Below, piece by piece: positions 57,303 through 64,000 of a stretch of 64,000 nucleotides of DNA (position 1 is its first letter; each line of letters starts with the position of its first letter). This stretch comes from Pseudoduganella umbonata (lineage in GTDB: Bacteria > Pseudomonadota > Gammaproteobacteria > Burkholderiales > Burkholderiaceae_D): contig NZ_JACHXS010000001.1 of the NCBI RefSeq assembly GCF_014192225.1, positions 646,440 to 710,439 on the forward strand, given 5' to 3'. The translations under genes were made by a program, and so were the position numbers. Under the pieces are notes generated by a model that had not been told where the DNA came from, did no database searches, and saw nothing but the letters and a program-made list of their open reading frames with translations.

Positions 57303-57602
57303 CTCTCCACTGGAAACCTGGCCGGACAGGTGCCCGGCAAAATAAACGCTGCCGCAAGGTACTACAAAAAGGCGGAGCCAATCAATCAGCCCAATGACTG
57401 AACAAATATTTGCAACTAACCGAAAGATATCACCAACCCGGCGACCTCGAAAACCAGGCCTGATCGACCAACTGGTCTTTAGCCCGAAAGGGCCGGGCAT
57501 CACGAACCCGCATCCGGCAGCGGGCAGACAATCTATGCCATCCAGCAGAAACAACGGATAATGGCGGCCTTACTCAATTCGAGCACTATCTGGAACACTC
57601 CC
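57303..57602. other. 300-bp A+T-richer promoter region between acyltransferase and OsmC-YcaO genes
   Basis: Both reading directions have open frames here (minus to 57554, plus from 57561), but composition drops in G+C and neither extension matches its family, so I read it as a divergent promoter region. No clear palindrome or hexamer pair was found. Confidence 0.5.
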
Positions 57603-59804
57603 ATGGAAATCAAGGTCAACTTTCTCGACAAGCTTCGTCTCGAAGCCAAGTTCGACGATTTCACGGTCATCGCCGACCAGCCGATCCGCTACAAGGGCGA
57701 CGGCTCGGCACCTGGTCCGTTCGACTATTTTTTGGCATCGTCGGCCTTGTGCGCGGCCTATTTCGTGAAGCTGTATTGCTCGACTCGCAATATTCCCACT
57801 GAAAATATCCGCCTGTCGCAGAACAATATCGTTGACCCGGAAAACCGTTACCAGCAGATTTTCAAGATCCAGGTCGAATTGCCGGCCGATATTTCCGCCA
57901 AGGACCGCGAGGGTATCCTGCGTTCGATCGACCGCTGCACGGTGAAGAAAGTGGTGCAGGCCGGCCCGGAGTTCGTGATCGAGGAAGTGGAAAACCTCGA
58001 TGCGGATGCCCAGGCGCTGCTGACGGTCGCTCCCGATGCCGCGACCAGTACCTATATCCCCGGCAAGGACCTGCCGCTGGAACAGACCATCGCCAACATG
58101 TCGAGCGTGCTCGCGAATCTCGGCATCAAGATCGAAATCGCTTCCTGGCGCAATATCGTGCCCAATGTGTGGTCGCTGCATATCCGCGACGCCCATTCGC
58201 CGATGTGTTTCACCAATGGCAAGGGATCGACGAAGGAGAGCGCGCTGGCGTCGGCGCTGGGCGAGTACATCGAGCGCCTGAGCAACAACCACTTCTATGC
58301 CGGCGTGTTCTGGGGCGAAGACATCGCCAACGCGGACTTCGTGCATTATCCGGAAGAGCGCTGGTTCAAGCCGGGCCGGGGCGACAAGCTGCCGTCGGAA
58401 ATCCTCGATGAATACTGCCTGGACATCTACGATCCGGACGGCGAATTGCGCGGCTCGCACCTGGTCGACACCAATTCCGGCAACGTGGCCCGCGGCATCT
58501 GTTCGCTGCCGTATGTACGGCGCTCGGACGGTGAAACCGTCTATTTCCCGTCCAACCTGATCGAAAACCTGTTCGTCAGCAATGGCATGAGTGCCGGGAA
58601 TACGCTGGTCGAAGCGCAGGTGCAATGCCTGTCGGAGATTTTCGAACGGGCGGTCAAGCGCGAAATCATCGAGGGCGAAATCGCCTTGCCCGACGTGCCG
58701 CAAGAAGTGCTGGCGAAGTATCCCGGCATCGTGGCCGGCATCAAGGGGCTGGAAGAGCAGGGCTTTCCGGTGCTCGTGAAGGATGCGTCGCTGGGCGGCG
58801 TCTACCCGGTGATGTGCGTGACGCTGATGAACCCGCGCACCGGCGGCGTGTTCGCCTCGTTCGGCGCCCATCCGAGCCTGCAGGTCGCGCTCGAGCGCAG
58901 CCTGACGGAATTGCTGCAGGGGCGCAGTTTCGAAGGCCTGAACGACCTGCCGCAGCCCACCTTCGCCAGTCACGCCGTGAAGGAGCCGAACAACTTCGTC
59001 GAACACTTCATCGATTCCAGCGGCATCGTCTCGTGGCGCTTCTTCAGCGCCAGGTCCGATTACCAGTTTGTCGAATGGGATTTCTCAGGCCACGGCGAAA
59101 ACTCCAATGCCGACGAAGCGGAAACCCTGTTCGGCATCCTGGAAGGCATGGGCAAGGAAGTGTATACGGCGGTCTATGACCACCTTGGTGCCACCGCCTG
59201 CCGGATCCTGGTGCCGGGCTATTCGGAAATCTATCCGGTCGACGACCTGGTCTGGGACAACACCAACGTCGCGCTGCAGTTCCGTGCCGATATCCTGAAC
59301 CTGCACCGGCTGGACGACGCGGCCCTCGAAGCGCTGCTCGAGCGCCTCGAAGAAAGCGAGCTGGATGACTACACCGACATCGCCACGCTGATCGGCATCG
59401 ATTTCGACGAGAACACCGACTGGGGGCAGCTGACGATCCAGGAACTGAAGCTGCTGATCCATCTGGCCCTGCAACAGTTCGAGCCGGCCCACGAGCTGGT
59501 CGGTGCATTCCTGCAGTACAACGACAACACGGCCGAGCGCCGGCTGTTCTACCAGGCCATGAACGCGGTCCTGGAAGTGGTGCTCGACGACGACCTGGAG
59601 CTGGACGACTACGTGGCCAATTTCCGCCGCATGTTCGGCAACCCGCGCATGGACGCGGTGCTGGGATCCGTGGACGGTACCGTGCGCTTCTTCGGCCTGA
59701 CGCCGACCAGCATGAAGCTGGAAGGCCTCGACCGCCATGAGCGCCTCATCGACAGTTACCGGAAACTGCACAAGGCACGGGCGAAGGCGGCGGCAGCGCG
59801 CTAG
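57603..59804 (+). CDS. ycaO: OsmC-YcaO fusion protein
   Basis: 733 residues. Residues 1-135 are an OsmC-like domain (MEIKVNFLDKLRLEAKFDDFTVIADQPIRYKGDGSAPGPFDYFLASSALCAAYFVKLYC; the expected reactive cysteines are at ALCAAY and in the DRCTVKK segment). Residues about 165-590 are a YcaO domain with the ATP-binding set ESALASALGEYIERLS, EAQVQCLSEIFERAVKREI and a later SFGAHPSLQVALERSLTELLQGR. The C-terminal 120 residues are helical. E. coli YcaO takes part in beta-methylthiolation of ribosomal protein S12. ATG 57603 matches the known start of this fusion type; 57561 is an alternative. Confidence 0.9.
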   Translation: MEIKVNFLDKLRLEAKFDDFTVIADQPIRYKGDGSAPGPFDYFLASSALCAAYFVKLYCSTRNIPTENIRLSQNNIVDPENRYQQIFKIQVELPADISAKDREGILRSIDRCTVKKVVQAGPEFVIEEVENLDADAQALLTVAPDAATSTYIPGKDLPLEQTIANMSSVLANLGIKIEIASWRNIVPNVWSLHIRDAHSPMCFTNGKGSTKESALASALGEYIERLSNNHFYAGVFWGEDIANADFVHYPEERWFKPGRGDKLPSEILDEYCLDIYDPDGELRGSHLVDTNSGNVARGICSLPYVRRSDGETVYFPSNLIENLFVSNGMSAGNTLVEAQVQCLSEIFERAVKREIIEGEIALPDVPQEVLAKYPGIVAGIKGLEEQGFPVLVKDASLGGVYPVMCVTLMNPRTGGVFASFGAHPSLQVALERSLTELLQGRSFEGLNDLPQPTFASHAVKEPNNFVEHFIDSSGIVSWRFFSARSDYQFVEWDFSGHGENSNADEAETLFGILEGMGKEVYTAVYDHLGATACRILVPGYSEIYPVDDLVWDNTNVALQFRADILNLHRLDDAALEALLERLEESELDDYTDIATLIGIDFDENTDWGQLTIQELKLLIHLALQQFEPAHELVGAFLQYNDNTAERRLFYQAMNAVLEVVLDDDLELDDYVANFRRMFGNPRMDAVLGSVDGTVRFFGLTPTSMKLEGLDRHERLIDSYRKLHKARAKAAAAR

Positions 59805-59854
59805 ATCTGCAGTGACAGCTTCCGCGGCCGGCGCACGCCATTACGTGATTGCCA

Positions 59855-60229
59855 TTATTTGATGGCGAAGCGCACGCTGACGGACTGCTTGTTCGGCAGC
59901 ACGACCGCGGCAACGACCTTATTCCCGCGCGCCAGGGTGACGGCTTCCCTGGCGACGAGGGTATTTTTTTCGCCCGGCACCAGGGCGAACTGGCTCTTCT
60001 CGGTGCCTTTCAGGACCGTCAGCGTACCGGAAGCGCCGGCGGTTGCCATTTCCTGGCCGTGATCGTCGACGTAGAGCGTCGTCTTGCCTTCCTTGTTCAC
60101 CAGTTCGAACGACATGTCGCCGGCGCTCTTGACGATGCCGCCGTGCCTGGCCGGGCTCTCGTGGGCGAGCACCGGGGCGGAACCTGCGAATGCCAGCGCC
60201 AGCGCCAGCATGGTCATGACTTTTTTCAT
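59855..60229 (-). CDS. small periplasmic protein of the RND efflux operon
   Basis: 124 residues. Signal peptide MKKVMTMLALALAFAGSAPVLAH; the mature part is beta-rich (MSFELVNKEGKTTLYVDDHGQEM, SGTLTVLKGTEKSQFALVPGEKNTLVAREAV, VVAAVVLPNKQSVSVRFAIK). It has His near the mature N-terminus (AHESPARHGG), as in some metal-binding periplasmic proteins. GGAGAAAC precedes the ATG ideally. It is the last gene after the pump, 73 bases downstream, with a GC-rich hairpin in between. Its association suggests a role in metal handling, but no metal-binding motif is certain. Confidence 0.7.
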   Translation of the reverse strand: MKKVMTMLALALAFAGSAPVLAHESPARHGGIVKSAGDMSFELVNKEGKTTLYVDDHGQEMATAGASGTLTVLKGTEKSQFALVPGEKNTLVAREAVTLARGNKVVAAVVLPNKQSVSVRFAIK

Positions 60230-60302
60230 CTGTTTCTCCAATCCGGGTATGTGGCGGCAATCCGGGCCGCCGCCACCTGGCCCATTTCAACATCAATAAG
60301 AA

Positions 60303-63300
60303 TCAATATGTTTCGCTGTCCGCTTGCGCGAGAAGGCGTTCCAGTGGCTTCCTGCCCACCAGCCAGAAGATGAGGGGCGTCAGCAGCGAATCGAGCAGGG
60401 TGGAACTGATCAGGCCACCGAAGATCACGACAGCGACCGGATGCAGGATTTCCTTGCCGGGGGCATCGGCCGCGAGCAGCAGCGGCACCAGCGCGAAGGC
60501 GGCCACCAGCGCCGTCATCAGCACCGGCGTCAGCCGCTCCAGCGAGCCGCGCACGATCATCGGCCAGCCGAACGCCTCGCCTTCGAACTTGCAGAGATTC
60601 ACATAGTGGCTGATCTTGAGGATGCCGTTGCGCGTGGCGATGCCTGCCAGCGTGATGAATCCGACCATCGACGCCACGGACAGCGAAACGCCGGCGATCC
60701 ACATCGCCACCACGCTGCCCACCAGGGCAAACGGAATGTTTCCCATGATGACGGCGGCCAGCACGCCGGAGCGATAGCGCGAGTACAGGACGAGGAAAAT
60801 GAGGAGCAGGGAAGCCAGCGACAGGCCGACAATGAGGCGCTGCGCCTGTTCCTGCGCCTGGAACTGCCCTTCGATGCTGACGAAGTAGCCGCCGGGCAAC
60901 GCCGATGCGGCGATCGTCTTCCGGACGTCGCCGATGATCCGCGACATGCTGGACCCGTCCGTGTTGGCGTAGACGACGATGCGGCGCCGTCCATTCTCCC
61001 GTCCGATCTGGTTCGGCCCGTCGCCTTCCTCCACGGTGGCGATGCTCGATAGCGGGATGCGGCCGGCGGGGCTGTCGATCATCAGCCGCCCCAGGTCCTG
61101 CGGTGTACGATCCGCATCCGCCAGGCGCAAGACCAGGTCGTAGCGGCGTGCGCCATCGATGATCTGGGTGATCTTCGTGCCTTCCGACATCGCTTCGATG
61201 GCAGCCAGGACCTGTCCTGTCGCCAGCCCCATCTGGGCGGCCTTGCGGTAGTCGACCCTGACCTTGATCTGCGGGATGAGCACCTGGCGCTCCACCGACA
61301 GGTCGACCAGCCCCGTCACCGCGCCGAGCTGGCCGCGCAGGCTGTCGGCGAGTCCCCGCAGCGTATCGATGTCGTCGCCATAGATCTTGACGGCGATCTG
61401 CGCACGCACGCCGGACAGCAGGTGATCGAGGCGGTGCGAAATCGGCTGGCCGATCGCGACGGATGCCGGGATCGACGCCAGCTGCGCGCGGATACTGGCC
61501 ATGATTTCCTCGCGCGACCGTTCCGATGCCTTCAGGTCGACATCGATCTCGGACGAGTGCACCCCCTCGGCATGTTCGTCCAGTTCGGCGCGGCCGGTGC
61601 GGCGGCCCACCTTGGTCACCTCGGGCACCTGGCCGATGAGTGTTTCCGCGAGGGCGCCCAGCCGGTTTGCCTCGCCTAGCGAGGTGCCCGGGGTAAATGT
61701 CATTCCCATCACCAGCGAACCCTCGTTGAACGCCGGCAGGAACGCACGGGGGAAGAACGGGACCGACGCCGCGGCGAGCAGGACGGCGATCAGGGCCACC
61801 GCCAGCACGGTGCGGACATGCACGAACGACCAGGCCAGCAGTTTGCTGTCCCACGCCTTGAGCCGTGCGACCAGCGGGCTGTCGCCATGATGCAGGCGTT
61901 TCATTTTCGGCAGCAGGTACATCGCCAGCACGGGTGTCACCGTCATCGACACCACCATCGATGCAAGGATCGAGGCGATATACGCGATTCCCAGCGGTGC
62001 GAACAGCCGGCCTTCGATGCCGGGCAACGCGAACAGCGGCACGAATACGAGCACCACGATGATCGTCGCATAGACGATGCCGGAACGGACTTCGACCGAG
62101 GCATGCCAGATCGTTTCCAGGATCGACGTATCGGCGCTGCGCTGCTTCAGCCGGCGCACGATGTTCTCGACATCGACCACGGCATCGTCGACCAGTTCGC
62201 CGATGGCAATCGCCAGCCCGCCCAGCGTCATCACATTGATCGACTGGCCAAGCAGGTGAAACGCCAGGGCGGTAACCGCCAGGGACAGCGGGATGGCAAT
62301 CAGCGAGATGGCGGTGGTCCGTGCGCTGAGCAGGAACGCAAAAAGCACGACGGCGACCAGGATCGCGCCGTCCCGGAGGGCCTCCACCACATTGCCGATC
62401 GACGCGTCGATGAAGTTGGCCTGCCGGAACAGCACCACGGGCGCGGCCAGGCCGGCCGGCAGCCCCTGCTTGAGCTCCGCCAGCGCGGCTTCGATGTCGT
62501 GCGTCAGCTTCACCGTGTCGCCGGTCGGCTGCTTCTGCACGCTGACGATGACGGCGGGCTGGCCGTTCATGCCGGCATCGCCACGCTTGAACGCCGGCGC
62601 ATAGCGCACTTCGGCAACCTGTTCGAGCAGCACCGGCGTGCCGTTCCGGTAATCGACGGCCAGGCCGCGGACGTCCTCGAGCCGCGTGGTGCGGCCCAGG
62701 TTGCGGATCAGGTATTCCCGGCTATTGAGGTCGATGAAGCCACCGCTCGTGTTGCTGGCAAAGCCCTGCAGCGCTCCCGTCACATGGGCGAGGCTGATCC
62801 CGAACTGCGCCATCCGCGCCGTATCCGGCGCGACGCGCAACTGGCGCACATCGCCGCCGAGCGGAATCACCTGCGATACGCCGGGGATCGACAACAGCCT
62901 GGGGCGCAGCACGAAATCGGCATATTCGCGCGCCTTCATCGGGTCCGTCTTCCGGACGTCGATCGGCAGGGCGATCAGCATGATTTCGCCCATGATCGAC
63001 GATACCGGGCCCATCACGGGCGCAATCCCGCCGGGCAGCTGCTCCTTGACGAGCGCCAGGCGCTCGGCCACCAGTTGCCGGTTGCGGTAAACGTCGGTAC
63101 CCCAGTCGAATTCGGCGTAGACGATCGACAGGCCGACGCCGGAGACCGAACGCACGCGGGTCACCCCGGGCATGCCGTTCAGCGTCGTCTCGATCGGGAA
63201 GGAAACGATCTGCTCGACTTCTTCAGGTGCCATGCCGCCCGCCTCGGTCAGCACCGTGACGACAGGTTTGTTCAGGTCCGGAAAAACATCGACCGGGGTG

Positions 63301-63398
63301 CGCAGCGCAACCACGGCCCCGTACACCATCAGCAGCAGCGCCGCCGCCAGCACCAGCAGCCGGTTATGGAGGCTGAATCGTACAATCGCGTTGAACAT
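60303..63398 (-). CDS. HME-RND heavy-metal-type efflux pump (CzcA/CusA family)
   Basis: 1031 residues, twelve membrane segments and two large periplasmic loops. The opening [45 protein letters not shown] is family-typical. The TM4 motif is [24 protein letters not shown], with two adjacent Asp; this matches the group usually called HME5, whose metal is not established, rather than the Zn/Co/Cd (DFG..VDGAVV) or Cu/Ag (MVDAAIVM) patterns. The methionine relay of CusA is not evident. The adaptor gene lies 7 bases upstream in the same operon. The pump would expel cations or other compounds across the outer membrane with an outer-membrane channel encoded outside the window. Confidence 0.9.
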   Translation of the reverse strand: MFNAIVRFSLHNRLLVLAAALLLMVYGAVVALRTPVDVFPDLNKPVVTVLTEAGGMAPEEVEQIVSFPIETTLNGMPGVTRVRSVSGVGLSIVYAEFDWGTDVYRNRQLVAERLALVKEQLPGGIAPVMGPVSSIMGEIMLIALPIDVRKTDPMKAREYADFVLRPRLLSIPGVSQVIPLGGDVRQLRVAPDTARMAQFGISLAHVTGALQGFASNTSGGFIDLNSREYLIRNLGRTTRLEDVRGLAVDYRNGTPVLLEQVAEVRYAPAFKRGDAGMNGQPAVIVSVQKQPTGDTVKLTHDIEAALAELKQGLPAGLAAPVVLFRQANFIDASIGNVVEALRDGAILVAVVLFAFLLSARTTAISLIAIPLSLAVTALAFHLLGQSINVMTLGGLAIAIGELVDDAVVDVENIVRRLKQRSADTSILETIWHASVEVRSGIVYATIIVVLVFVPLFALPGIEGRLFAPLGIAYIASILASMVVSMTVTPVLAMYLLPKMKRLHHGDSPLVARLKAWDSKLLAWSFVHVRTVLAVALIAVLLAAASVPFFPRAFLPAFNEGSLVMGMTFTPGTSLGEANRLGALAETLIGQVPEVTKVGRRTGRAELDEHAEGVHSSEIDVDLKASERSREEIMASIRAQLASIPASVAIGQPISHRLDHLLSGVRAQIAVKIYGDDIDTLRGLADSLRGQLGAVTGLVDLSVERQVLIPQIKVRVDYRKAAQMGLATGQVLAAIEAMSEGTKITQIIDGARRYDLVLRLADADRTPQDLGRLMIDSPAGRIPLSSIATVEEGDGPNQIGRENGRRRIVVYANTDGSSMSRIIGDVRKTIAASALPGGYFVSIEGQFQAQEQAQRLIVGLSLASLLLIFLVLYSRYRSGVLAAVIMGNIPFALVGSVVAMWIAGVSLSVASMVGFITLAGIATRNGILKISHYVNLCKFEGEAFGWPMIVRGSLERLTPVLMTALVAAFALVPLLLAADAPGKEILHPVAVVIFGGLISSTLLDSLLTPLIFWLVGRKPLERLLAQADSETY

Positions 63399-63405
63399 GG
63401 GCGCC

Positions 63406-64000
63406 TTACCGGATCTGGTTGATCAGCGAGGCACCCGACACGACCACGCGGTTCTCCGGGCTCAACCCCTTCGTGATCACTACCGTGTGCGCATCCAGGG
63501 CTTGCGCCTCGACCGGCTGCGCAATGAAGCGCATGGCGCCCGACTTGACCCAGACCACCGTTTCGTTGGCGGGATTGCGGACCAGTGCCGCCGCCGGCAG
63601 GGCGATGCCTTTCACCGTCGTCGTCAGCTTCAGCAACACGGTTACAGGCTGCCCCACCGCCAGCGGCAACGCGGTACCCTGCGCGCGGAAGCTGATCGGC
63701 AGCGCTCCGTCGCGCAGGCTGCGCCCGCCGCCAACCAGGGTCAGTCGTACATCTTTCGCCGACGCCAGGCTGGCACTGCCGATCTGGCCGGCCAGCGCCA
63801 CGTCGGTCGATGTCGCTTCGACCAGCAGGCGGGCCGGGTCGACCACGTCGAACAGCACGTCACGCGCCTCGACGATCTGGCCTGCCAGCACGTTGCTGCT
63901 GGCAATCACGCCGCTGGCCGGTGACACCACGGTTTCCACGCCGGCGACCGATGCGCCGATCGCTTTTTCGCGCCCGCGAATGCTGGCCAGCTCGGCGCGC
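63406..64000 (-). CDS. periplasmic adaptor (RND membrane-fusion protein), N-terminus beyond window
   Basis: The last 197 residues of an HlyD/CusB-type adaptor; the reading frame continues past the window edge. Visible: [62 protein letters not shown], i.e. the end of the alpha-hairpin, the second half of the lipoyl domain and the beta-barrel, then the membrane-proximal domain ([55 protein letters not shown]). It links the pump to the outer-membrane factor. Gene order adaptor-pump is standard. Confidence 0.9.
   Translation of the reverse strand, partial: RAELASIRGREKAIGASVAGVETVVSPASGVIASSNVLAGQIVEARDVLFDVVDPARLLVEATSTDVALAGQIGSASLASAKDVRLTLVGGGRSLRDGALPISFRAQGTALPLAVGQPVTVLLKLTTTVKGIALPAAALVRNPANETVVWVKSGAMRFIAQPVEAQALDAHTVVITKGLSPENRVVVSGASLINQIR

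Noticed and set aside
57303..57554. N-terminal extension of the acyltransferase to an upstream ATG
   Set aside because: The extension is lower in G+C, contains no acyltransferase sequence and would add about 84 residues before the first family helix.

Overview
The window is a dense, high-GC stretch of bacterial chromosome. It carries about 57 protein genes on both strands and no rRNA, tRNA or CRISPR array that I could see. Gene content and order point to a betaproteobacterium of the Burkholderiales, most likely Oxalobacteraceae (Massilia / Duganella type). The pointers are the mltG-tmk-holB-pilZ-tatD cluster, nadA-nadC-hisC, a QueE with the spaced CX14CX2C cluster motif, an OsmC-YcaO fusion, many GGDEF/EAL proteins, and frequent GTG/TTG starts. 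The genus is an inference.

Layout. 1-11992: LacI-type regulator (cut by the left edge), a small membrane protein, an Hsp70-like YegD, a DEDDh exonuclease, a Sel1-repeat protein, an EAL-CBS-GGDEF protein, a periplasmic prolyl oligopeptidase, a serralysin-like metalloprotease with DUF4214, and a PAS-GGDEF cyclase. 12420-19980: queE-queD-tadA, ldcA, ybiT, nadA-nadC-hisC. 19987-29671: GNATs, an MHS-type transporter, a Dabb-SDR-curA-GNAT operon, a Tat-exported hydrolase, a LysR regulator, a zinc-less MDR reductase and nfsB. 29772-37409: NRDE protein, DUF4936, ygfZ (minus strand), then mltG-tmk-holB-pilZ-GNAT-tatD-ankyrin (plus strand). 37736-47955: methyltransferase, pldA, a second-type EF-G, an SRPBCC protein, a PAS-GAF-GGDEF-EAL protein, a small outer-membrane barrel, an M48 lipoprotein and a GNAT. 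47952-59804: rlhA, yoaE, a Tat-exported Gfo/Idh protein, an orphan Hcp, an LTA-synthase-like phosphotransferase, an acyltransferase-3 and OsmC-YcaO. 59855-64000: an HME-RND efflux operon (periplasmic protein, pump, adaptor) cut by the right edge.

Most genes are housekeeping or routine accessory functions. The unexpected structure lies at gene boundaries. (i) Several 3' ends run into short tandem repeats whose unit contains the gene's own last codons and stop codon. The clearest is 8 x 18 bp at 45848-45991; others are at 43297-43383, 53881-53913 and 4672-4802. (ii) Several 5' ends carry tandem duplications that contain the start codon. At ygfZ-DUF4936 and at nadA-nadC these create tiny ORFs overlapping stop-to-start in a chain. 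(iii) Intergenic regions hold a dispersed family of short palindromes with compensating arms (GGTG-5 nt-CACC, GGGG-5 nt-CCCC, GTGCC-A-GGCAC), often as inverted pairs, resembling REP/REPIN elements; no RAYT transposase gene is in the window. (iv) There are individual candidate regulatory sites: an FNR-like box before yegD, 11-bp phased direct repeats before the MHS transporter, a 17-bp palindrome at the protease promoter, and one before hcp.

No defence island, prophage, insertion sequence or secretion cluster was recognised. All positions and motifs come from reading the sequence; family assignments are from memory of those families, without database searches.
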